Source: Protonemura montana
Lineage: Eukaryota; Arthropoda; Insecta; Plecoptera; Nemouridae
Direction: 5' to 3'
NCBI GenBank assembly: GCA_947568835.1
Contig: OX387609.1
Location: 16,017,208-16,081,207, forward strand
DNA: 64,000 bases
In this document: positions 9,857-21,800 of the stretch, piece after piece
Numbering within the stretch: the stretch's first letter is position 1
Layout of the letters: each line of letters starts with the position of its first letter
Translations under genes and position numbers: made by a program
The notes under the pieces: generated by a model
The model's input: only the letters and a program-made list of their open reading frames with translations
Told to the model about the DNA's origin: nothing
The model's database searches: none

Positions 9857-12800
9857 GTACGTTCTGGAATTACAGATACTAGCCGAGCCTCGACTCATAG
9901 ACGTTGTGAACACAAACTAAAATATCACACTTGTTGATGAGCAAAGCAAAATCAACAATTTCACTTAACCAAACAAAAATCACTTGTTTTTTTTTTTCAT
10001 ATTGGTTTGCACTTTGGCCGAATGCCTGCTCCAATTCGAACCAAATTTGCAGAGCACATTTTTGTATTCCCGAGTCACTTTTCAGAAAAACCAGTGAAAT
10101 AGTTTTGCAAGTATTCAACATTTTAAAAAATGTTGAGATTTTGTGCAAACTTTTCAGGTTTTGAACGCTAAAATTGTTTGATACATTTTTTCACCACACT
10201 TTGCAAAGATGTGTAATGCATCCAAATTAAGTTGTTCCGAAATTTTTGAGCCCCTACATATTTTCTTTCTCTTTTTTATTCACTAATTTTCAACTTATTT
10301 TTGTGGTTTTTTGCTGTTTAGCATTTATTTTTTTCTTTCATCACATTTTATCCTCTGAAAGGACCGCCACACTCATCTTCATCTTACTTTCTTAACTTGA
10401 ACCTGTTACATCTACAAGGGTTAAAGCAGTCCTTGATGAAGATTGATTGATTGATTGATGTCCTTTATTGGCTTAGAATAAAAAGAAAAAACATTTACAA
10501 GCCACGAATCCCGTTAGGGATCGTCAGGATAGCATATAGAGCATATTGACTAATAAGATACATAATAATAATAGTAATAATAATAATAGACATATATGAT
10601 ATTACTATGTTAACAAAATAATGATAATAAATAATAAATAATAAATAAATAAAAAAATAAAATTATTATTTTATTATTATAATAATTTATAATATATTAT
10701 AATAATTTTAGGAACATATAAGAAGATAGTAGTAATTTAGGAACCTAGTTTAGTTAAGTCTCGTTAAAGAATTCTTCAATCGAGTAGAATGCTTTGTTTT
10801 CAAGGAAGTTTCTGAGGGATCTTTTGAATTTAATTGTGTCTTTAGTCTCTTTAAGATTTGCTGGAAGTTTGTTATAAATTTTCGAGTGGATGTAATCGGA
10901 GTTTTGTTGAATTTGTTTAGTTCTTTTAAATTGGATGTGAAGCATTTTACTTTGTCTGGTGTTGTGGTTGTGGATGTTGTTATTGTTGTGTTCTTGTATT
11001 TTCAATTCTTTGGCATGGGTGGTTATGGATGATTGTAGTATGAGGAGGCTGTAGATTGTCAGGATTTTATTTTTTATGAAGTAGGGTTTACAGTGAGCGT
11101 TTTTTGATGTGTTTTTGATTTTATGTTTCTCTATACCGTTTATAATTCTCAATGCTTTCTTTTGTAATTTAAATATTTTGTTCATATTGATGGCTGAGGA
11201 CCCACCCCAGAATTCAATTCCATATCGCAAATGAGACTCAAAGTTTGCATAGTAGACTTGCCTTGCTACTTTAATGTTTGTTAACTTTTTGATAGTTCTT
11301 AAGGAGTAACAGGCAGAGCTCAGTTTTCTTGATAGGATATCACAGTGACTATTCCAGTTTAGTGATGCATCTAGTGTAATTCCCAGAAATTTAAGGTTTT
11401 TAGCGATAAGTATGTCAGCGTTTGCTGCTTGATTTCTTAATGTTTTTAGAGCTGTCTCTTGGTCGTTTTTTCTCCTAATGTTTGCGTTATTGAAATGAAT
11501 GAAGTTAGTTTTATTGGCGTTAAGTATTAATTTGTTAGCATTGAACCATCTTTGAATGCACTTGATTTCGGATTCTGCCTTTTCTTTTAGCCTTGTTAAT
11601 GATTTTTCCCGCACTACTAGGCTGGTATCATCTGCGAAGAGCTCCGTGTTGTTTATATTAAAGGGGAGGTCGTTTATGAAGAGCGTAAATAATATGGGTC
11701 CTAGTATTGACCCCTGTGGGACTCCACACGTGATTTTCTCTGGTTCAGAGATACATTTGTGTACAACTCCATCTGAGTTTTTTGTAAGTAGTTGAACCTG
11801 TTGACTTCTGTTGCTTAGGTATGACTTAATTAATTGAAGGGGGACACCTCTGATGCCATAATGAGGTAGTTTGTTAAGTAGTATATGATGGTCAAGGCAA
11901 TCAAACGCTTTTGACAAGTCGCAGAAGATGCCAAGAACTTGTTCGTTATTGTTGAGACCTTCTACAATGTTGTGGAGGACATTGTCTATGGTGTTGGAGG
12001 TTGCTCTGTTACCCCTAAAGCCATTTTGATTGGGTGAAAGTAGATTATTATTTTCTAGATAGGATGATATTCTGTTGTAGATTATTTTTTCTAGTATTTT
12101 AGACACCGCTGGGAGAAGTGATATCGGTCTGTAGTTATCGATCTTTCTTTTGTTGCCTTTTTTGTGAATAGGAATTATTTTGGCTTTTTTGAGTAGATCG
12201 GGGAATATACCCTGGCTCATGCTTTCATTGAAGATGTTTGAGAGGGGGGCCTTTATGAGGTGAATGCATTTTTTAATAAGCGCCATAGGGATATTATCAA
12301 TGCCATTTGAGTGTTTGGGGAGGAATTTAGATACTATTGTGACAATAGTATAATACAATAGTGACAACAGGTACAAGCTACAAAACGTTGGGAAATTTAG
12401 TTGTTCTTCACTTAGCATTTAAACCCCAGTTGAAATAGTTTTTGTTAAAACTGGTGCTAAGTTTACATCAAGTAGACATGAGTCTACAAACCATCGTCTT
12501 CTCAAATTGTGTTTTCAAAGCCATAGTTCATAGCACGTAGAAGTCCCTGGTCGCTACTGGTCGCTCCTGGTCACTCCTGGTCGCTCCTGGTCGCTTCTGG
12601 TCGCTTCTGGTCGCTTCTGGTTGCTTATTTACTCACAGGCAAAACAACATAAACCTTATAATCCTATAAATCTGTGTGAACTGGAAATGTACCAACTTGA
12701 AGTATGAGTCTTGGCGCAGGCTTGCCTCGGCGCTGGCATCCTCCGAGGCTGGCGCAGCTCTACGGCGCACGGTGGCGGTTGGCGAGACCTTGATGTGGCG

Positions 12801-15800
12801 CGATCGCCTCGCTACGGCAACCCCCGCGGCAACGCGAGCGCTGCACGCCGCGTTCCGTGCCGAGGTCTTCAAGGAAACGGCGCGGCTTGAGAACGCGCTG
12901 CGTCAATTCAACGACCTTGACAAAGTTGGCGTACTGCGAGACAGGTGCGTGCGCCGTCGTTTATAAAGCAAAAATAAATCTGCAAGCGTTTGCAATCATA
13001 ACATCATATATATATATATATATAGTAGCTCAATTGGTTAGAGCGACACCCGCAACAGGTGGAGATCGGGGTCCAAGTAGCCCAATTGGTTAGAGCAACA
13101 CCCGCGACAGGTGGAGATCGGGGTCCAAGTAGCTCAATGGGTTAGAGCAACACCTGCGACAGGTGGAGATCAGGGTCCAAGTAGCTCAATTGGTTAGAGC
13201 AACACCCGGGACAGGTGGAGATCGGGGTCCAAGTAGCTCAATTGGTTAGAGCAACACCCGCGACAGGTGGAGATCGGGGTCCAAGTAGCTCAATGGGTTA
13301 GAGCAACACCCGTGACAGGTGGAGATCGGGGTCCAAGTAGTCCAATTAGTTAGAGCAACACCCGCGACAGGTGGAGATCGGGGTCCAAGTAGCTCAATGG
13401 GTTAGAGCAACACCCACGACAGGTGGAGATCGGGGTCCAAGTAGCTCAATTGGTTAGAGCGACACCCGCAACAGGTGGAGATCGGGGTCCAAGTAGCTCA
13501 ATTGGTTAGAGCAACACCCGCAACAGGTGGAGATCGGGGTTCGAGTCCGCGTTTAATCCTTTTTAACCTGTAGACTCAACGCTGCTGAACTGAAAAATGT
13601 ACTGAACAGCTAATAAAATACAAATACAAAACTTCTGCTTGGCTGTTGCTAAGCAAATAACAAAGTAAGAAACCATTAGACTCAAGTGTTCCATCTTTGT
13701 GCCACTTAAAGTTACGTGGTTCAGATTTCAATTTTAAAGTCAAGATCGTTGTGTTATTTGCAGGTACCTTCGGTTCCTGATGGACCTCTCTGTCTTTCTT
13801 AAGGACACCGAAAGCTGGCACAAAGACCACGCAATTAGTTACCACAGCAACGAAGATTGCGACAAGCATACTGTCAGTGGTTAGTAAACTTCCTGGGACT
13901 TCAACCAATTAACCAATTAACCAATTAACTCAACAGCTGAGTTTTTAGACTCATGTCTACTTGATTTTCCTTAGCACAAGTTTTTAGAAAAACTATTTGT
14001 TAGAACAATTTTACAACAGAAAAATGGAATAGAGAATATCAGTGAGGAGACAGAAGAAATCAGCACAAAGAATCCAGAAGAAAATATTTGGACGGGTAGA
14101 TTAAGAATTAAACGTAATGAATAAGGAAATTTTGATTGTATCACATAAAGTTAGGACAACCTCGAAAAATTGGCGTTTTTTCCATACACATAATTAGTTA
14201 GTTAAAAAACGCCAATGTGTTCGAGTTCTTATTTCAGAAAATACATAATACATTAGTTTTTAAGTTATTGACCCTGATTATTTTATTTAGATGCATTTAG
14301 GAAACTTAAACTTGGTAATTGTTATAATTTTATGTTGTTCTTTTTTTATTGGAAAATTGTCAGGACTGCTCAAACCTCTGAAGAAGCAACTAGTATATGT
14401 TGCGAAACGCCGGGAAATTTAGTAGCCCTTTACTTAGCATTCAAAACCCAGTTGAAATAGTTTTTTTAAAAACTTGTGCTGAGGATAAATCAAGTAGACA
14501 TGAGTCTAAAAACCATCATTAATTTATTATATTATTTATTTTGTTGCATTGACTTGTGTTTTATATGTTTTACTGACTATGTTTATGTCGTCTATGTATG
14601 ATCAACTCAAATAATAAACAATATTTAACTAATGTTTAAACAAGCTATTGATGACCGATTTCACCAGCATCGTACCTATATTGCTTAACTACTTGGCGTT
14701 TCAGGTCTTTGACCAAAATTGTTTTTTTCCCATTAAGCAGACATTTTGAAATATTTGAAAAAGGATGCTTAGATAGTAACACAGAAAAGACGTAAATTTA
14801 AATTTAAATTTGGTGATGATTCAGGGAGACTTTGTCCTGTCAAATAAAATAAATTTTATTTAGCAGCCTTCAATATTTTCTCTCCGTGCACATCATTGTT
14901 TAATATTTGAACCTGGAAGACCGGGGTTTAACTTTTAAACTGTCATTTGGAGGTCAAAGTAAGAAGTCCCATTGATATTTTGTTTGTATTTCCAAATCAC
15001 CAAATATTTCATTTCAAAGCAAACACATTGTTAAAAACTATTTAATTAATTTTATTTTATTAATACAGCAACGAATTCAATGTCAAGTTGGAGTTATTCG
15101 AGATTGACAGGTTGTGACGTGATATAGCGTCACTAGAATCAGAGTGACTGTGAGTATTCACAGCCTCTTGGTTCTACTCCTTGGAGATCTGTCATTCTCA
15201 TCAAATACACTAAAATCGTCTCAAAAAGCCAGTGTCCAAGTAGCTCAATGGGTTAGAGCAACACCCGCGAAAGGTGGAGATCGGGTTTCGAGTCCGCGTT
15301 TGGGCATCAATTTTTGAGACGGTTATAGTGTTGTTAATAATTAACTTAATTTGCATTTTCAAAATGAAATGAATTCTGCGTTTTTAACTAATTATTGTGT
15401 GTGTAAGGTTAATTGGTAGCAGGCAAGGTAATTTTTGATATTTTTGTGGTTCCTTTGTTATCGGAGAAATGTCAGAACTGCTTTAACTCTTATTAAAGTA
15501 TCAAGTACAGGTTAGGAAACATCTGGAAAATTAGTTTTTATTATTTTCAACATTATAACCGTCTAAAAAATTGATGCCCAAACGGGGACTCAAACCCGAT
15601 CTCTACCTGTTGCCGGTGTTGCTCTAACCGATTGAGCTACTTGGACCCCGATCTCCACCTGTCACGGGTGTTCTAACCAATTGAGCTACTTGGACCCCGA
15701 TCTCCACCTGTCGCCAGTGTTGCTCTAACCAATTGAGCTACTTGGACCCCGATCTCCACCTGTCGCGGGTGTTGCTCTAACCAATTGAGCTACTTGGACC

Positions 15801-18800
15801 CCGATCTCCACCTGTCACGGGTGTTCTAACCAATTGAGCTACTTGGACCCCGATCTCCACCTGTCGCCAGTGTTGCTCTAACCAATTGAGCTACTTGGAC
15901 CCCGATCTCCACCTGTCGCGGGTGTTGCTCTAACCAATTGAGCTACTTGGACCCCGATTGCCACCTGTTGCGGGTGTTGCTCTAACCAATCGAGCTACTT
16001 GGACCCCGATCTCCACCTGTCGCGGGTGTTGCTCTAACCAATTGAGCTACTTGGACCCCGATCTCCACCTGTCACGGGTGTTGCTCTAACCAATTGAGCT
16101 ACTTGGACCCCGATTGCCACCTGTTGCGGGTGTTGCTCTAACCAATTGAGCTACTTGGACCCCGATTGCCACCTGTCACGGGTGTTGCTCTAACCAATTG
16201 AGCTACTTGGACCCCGATCTCCACCTGTCACGGGTGTTGCTCTAACCAATTGAGCTACTTGGACCCCGATTGCCACCTGTTGCGGGTGTTGCTCTAACCA
16301 ATTGAGCTACTTGGACCCCGATTGCCACCTGTTGCGGGTGTTGCTCTAACCAATCGAGCTACTTAAACTCTAGCTTTATGAGACGATCTTTATTCAATGT
16401 ACAAACTCAAAGTACGAAAACAAAAAAGATGACGAGACTTGCAAATTTAACTTTTTATTCTTTAAACTTACCGCATTGTTGGTCTTCATAAACCTTAAAA
16501 CTAAACATAATCAAAACATAAAGTTTTATGGAAAGCAAGTTATCAATCGGTGCTTGTGTTTGCTCTGCAGTACCATGGCGGCTTGTCAAGCCTCTAGTAC
16601 GACGGAGCCGTATCCATCTCTCCGCCGGCCGCGCAGAGCTGCGTTGCTCCACGTTGATGTCCGTGCTCGACGTTGCGTTCGCCGAGAATCTTCGACTCGC
16701 GACCGAGACTCTGATGGTCTGCGGCTTCAACCCACCAGCCTGCAATGCACAGTGAGTCGAACAGAGTTGAATGGGTGACCATCATACACATGACCAGTTC
16801 TGTTCAGGAGAGAGGTTGGAGGGATGAAAGTTAAGCAACACTGCGCTGGGTCAGGTATTGGATGGGTGACCATCATACACATGACCAGTTCTGTTTGGGA
16901 GAGAGGTTGGAAGGATGAAAGTTAAGCAACACTGCGCTGGGTCAGGTATTGGATGGGTGACCATCATACACATGACCAGTTCTGTTTGGGAGAGAGGTTG
17001 GAGGGATGAAAGTTAAGCAACACTGTGCTAGGTCAGGTATTGGATGGGTGACCATCACACTCATGACCAGTTCTGTTCGGGAGAGAGGTTGGAGGGATGA
17101 AAGTTAAGCAACACTGCGCTGAGTCAGGTATTGGATGGGTGATCAATATACACATGACCAGTTCTGTTCGGGATAGAGGTTGGAGGGATGAAAATTTAAT
17201 TTAATTTAAATTTAATTAAATTTGTTTTAAAACAATGATATTTTAATAATTGCAAACCAAGAAACTGAGACAGCACATGAAGAACAAGAATAAAATAGTT
17301 TTCAACAATGTGTTTGCTTCGTAACGGAATATTTGGTGACTTGGAAATACAAACAAAATATCAATGGGACTTCTTACTTTGACCTCCAAATGACAGTTTA
17401 AAAGTTAAACCCCAGTCTTCCAGGTTTAAATATTAAACGGTGATTAGAACAGAAAAAAAATAGTGACGGCTGCCAAATAAAATTTATTTTATTTGACAGG
17501 ACAAAGTCTCCCTGAATCATTAACTAATTCAAATTTATACTTTTTTGTATATGTTTTTAATTATTCCCATTCAAATCTTTCAAAATGTCAGTTAACTAAG
17601 GAAAATCAATTCTGGCCTAAAACCAGTTGAACGCAGATAAGCAAGATGCTTAAAGCAATATTTTAACAGCATAAGTATGTAATTATTAGTATAATTAGTA
17701 GGTAAAGTAGGGAAATTATCACTAAATTCTCTTCCTTCTTCCCCATTGATCGTATCCAGTTTTTTGAACACCTAACCTAAAATTTCCCTGAATTTCCTGC
17801 TTCACAGCCTGTTGGAGCTTGCTGACAAGATGGCCGCCCTGTGCAGTGAGCGCCCCGTTGCTTTGCCATCCAGCGGCTTGAAGGCCAGCGAAGTTGTCGG
17901 TGAAACCCAGTTCTTCCCACCGTGCATGAAGCACGCCTTCGATCAGCTGCTACAAGAACACAACTGTCACCACGACACCAGATATCAGCTGACTCTCTTC
18001 CTCAAGGTGAGACCCAGACCTGTCAACCAAGTTAAGCAACACTGCGCTAGGTCAGGTATTGGATGGGTGACCATCATACACATGACCTGTTCTGTTTGGG
18101 AGAGAGGTTGGAGGGATGAAAGTTAAGCAACACTGCGCTAGGTGAGGTATTGGATGGGTGACCATCATACACATGACCTGTTCTGTTTGGGAGAGAGGTT
18201 GGAGGGATGAAAGTTAAGCAACACTGCGCTGGGTCAGATATTGGATGGGTGACCATCATACACATGACCAGTTCTGTTTGGGAGAGAGGTTGGAGGGATG
18301 AAAGTTAAGCAACACTGTGCTGGGTCAGATATTGGATGGATGACCATTAAACACATGACCAGTTCTGTTCGGGAGAGAGGTTGGAGGGATGAAAGTTAGT
18401 ACAGCAACTTCACTCGCCTTGCTTATCAACCTCTCGACAGCATGGATTTGTGGAGGAATCCTGTTGTTCACGTTGTACCGTCCTTCGGAAGGGACGTTAA
18501 GCCGGTGGTCCCCTTGGTGCTCTTCGACAGGAGTAGGCTACGTGCCGGCACCGGGTTTCCCTTCCTCTCTTCTAGGCTATGTTAGGTTCATCATCATCCT
18601 CATCATCATCCACTCATTCACCGACGCCATTAGACCAGTGCAGCATGGCCAGTTGTCAAAACAGTGCACTTTTCAACACAAATCATCTCTAGACTCTTGA
18701 TGATGCTAATCGACTGATTAACCCCTGATTACAGTCGGTTGGGATGTCCCTCGAGGAGCAGCTCTCGTTCTGGCGCAGCGAGTATTCTCAGCCGGCGCCG

Positions 18801-21800
18801 TCCCTAGGCAACCGATCGAAGTGGAACGAACGTCGCTATGTTTACTCAATTCGACACGCGTATGGTTTGGAGGGGAAGCGGGTGCAGCAGGAGGGGTGGG
18901 GTTGTGTACGAATACAGGTAAACAAACCAATGACTGTTAAACCACAGAGAAAACTTGCGCAGATATTACATCCTTATGAGGCAAAGACTAGCACAGATAA
19001 AACTTGCACAGATATTCCATCCTTATGAGGCAAAGACTAGCACAGATAAAGCTTGCACAGATATTCCATCCTTATGAGGCAAAGACTAGCACAGATAAAG
19101 CTTGCACAGATATTCCATCCTTATGAGGCAAAGACTAGCACAGATAAAGCTTGCACAGATATTCCATCCTTATGAGGCAAAGACTACCACCGTTGAGTGC
19201 AGGTTCTAGGTAGAGAAACAACGTCAATGTTACAGTCTCTGCGTGAAAGATGGCCGCCAAATGACTACCTTACCGACAAAAATGCAGAGTACCAGAAGTT
19301 CACGTTAAGTGGAGCCACTGTCGTATGAAATTTAATTTCGTTATTTATTGTATTTACTCGCTTCTTAATATTGTTACGTGTATATCGATCGTTGAGGTAA
19401 ACATTGATGAAGATTTTTTGAGCATGAAAAGTTTCAAAAGTGAGTTAACCTACGAGAAATATCGAAATTAAAATTCATACGACAGTGGCTCCACTTAACG
19501 TGATTGTCCGGTACTCTGCATTTTTGTCGGTAAGGTAGTCATTTTTCACGCAGAGACTGTAACATTGACGTTGAAACTCTACCTATAACCTACACTCAAC
19601 GCTACCACAGATAAAGCTTGCACAGATATTCCATCCTTATGAGGCAAAGACTAGCACAGATAAAGCTTGCACAGATATTACATCCTTATGAGGCAAAGAC
19701 TAGCACAGATAAAGCTTGCACAGATATTCCATCCTTATGAGGCAAAGACTAGCACAGATAAAGCTTGCACTGATATTACATCCTTATGAGGCAAAGACTA
19801 GCACAGATAAAGCTTGCACAGATATTACATCCTTATGAGACAAAGACTACCACAGATAAAGCTTGCACAGATATTCCATCCTTATGAGGCAAAGACTACC
19901 ACAGATAAAGCTTGCACAGATATTCCATCCTTATGAGGCAAAGACTAGCACAGATAAAGCTTGCACAGATATTCCATCCTTATGAGGCAAAGACTAGCAC
20001 AGATAAAGCTTGCACAGATATTCCATCCTTATGAGGCAAAGACTACCACAGATAAAGCTTGCACAGATATTCCATCCTTATGAAGCAACGACTACCACAG
20101 ATAAAGCTTGCACAGATATTCCCTCATTATGAGGCAAGGACTACCACAGATAAAGCTTGCATAGATATTACATCCTTATGAGGCAAAGACTAGCACAGAT
20201 AAAGCTTGCACAGATATTCCATCCTTATGAAGCAAAGACTACCACAGATAAAGCTTGCACAGATATTCCATCCTTATGAGGCAAAGACTACCACAGATAA
20301 AGCTTGCACGGATATTCCATCCTTTTAAAGCAAAGACTACCACAGATAAAGCTTGCACAGATATTCCATCCTTATGAAGCAAAGACTACCACAGATAAAG
20401 CTTGCTCAGATATTCCATTCTTATGAGGCAAAGACTACCACCGATAAAGCTTGCACAGATATTCCCTCATTATGAGGCAAGGACTACCACCGATAAAGCT
20501 TGCACAGATATTCCATCCTTATGAAGCAATGACTACCACAGATAAAGCTTGCACAGATATTCCAGCCTTATGAGGCAAAGACTAGCACAGATAAAGCTTG
20601 TACAGATATTCCATCCTTATGAGGCAAAGACTAGCACAGATAAAGCTTGTACAGATATTCCATCCTTATGAGGCAAAGACTAGCACAGATAAAGCTTGCA
20701 CAGATATTCCATCCTTATGAGGCAAAGACTACTACAGATAAAGCTTGCACAGATATTCCAGCCTTATGAGGCAAAGACTACCAGAGATAAAGCTTGCACA
20801 GATATTCCCTCATTATGAGACAAGGACTACCACAGATAAAGCTTGCACAGATATTCCATTCTTATGAGGCAAAGACTACCACAGATGAAGCTTGCACAGA
20901 TATTCCCTCATTATGAGGCAAGGACTACCACCGATAAAGCTTGCACAGATATTCCATCCTTATGAAGCAAAGACTACCACAGATAAAGCTTGCACAGATA
21001 TTCCATCCTTATGAGGCAAAGACTACCACAGATAAAGCTTGCACAGATATTCCCTCATTTTGAGGCAAGGACTACCACAGATAAAGGTTTGCACAGATAT
21101 TCCATCCTTACAGATACTGGGTAAAAGTTTTTGCTCGAAACCTTGGTTTTATGACATTCCCCTTCAACCACAAGCTAAAATTTTTTGAACTTCTTCTACT
21201 AGATGGCATTTTAAACAATATTCTTGTCTCACTCGTTCAGAAACAGTTTTCTTTGTCTGTAATTTGTTTGTTTATTAGCATTATCAGCTTTAATTTTCAA
21301 AACATTTTTACATGGGAATGTCGTTTCGTATTAGAAGGACATATTTGTGTCCCCTACATTTGTGGTTAAATCATTTTATTTCAATCTCTGGAATGCTTTT
21401 ACAAGCTCAAAACATTGTCCAAAAGCCTCAGTTTAGGTCGGGTACTACCATCTTACCTCTCATTTTTTACCCCCTCTCTCAACCTATTTTCATTCCACCC
21501 CTACCCCACAGTAAGGAACAGGTGAGAGAGCAATCAGTTTTTCTCTCTGGTGATAAAGGCGTCAGCCGAAATGTTAATTTCCGCTTTCGCGGCCTTCCAC
21601 TCACCGCTTGGTAAGTTCCGTACTCTCCCTTTACTTTCCCAATGAACATATTCGTAATCTCAGAGCTTTGGCACATTACAAATCAACTAAAAATCGTCAG
21701 GTATGCCTTCACGTTAAATACATTGTTTCTATTTTCTTCCAAGCTTACAAAATGTCACAAAATTGAGTGCCACTTGTGTGATTGAAAATTGATTCCGTGC

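Noticed and set aside
13767..13869. Minus-strand signal-peptide-like ORF starting MLVAIFVAVVTNCVVFVPAFG
   Set aside because: No TATA box and its upstream side is a family A repeat; the plus strand offers a PRIM2 exon with both required phases. Not fully excluded.
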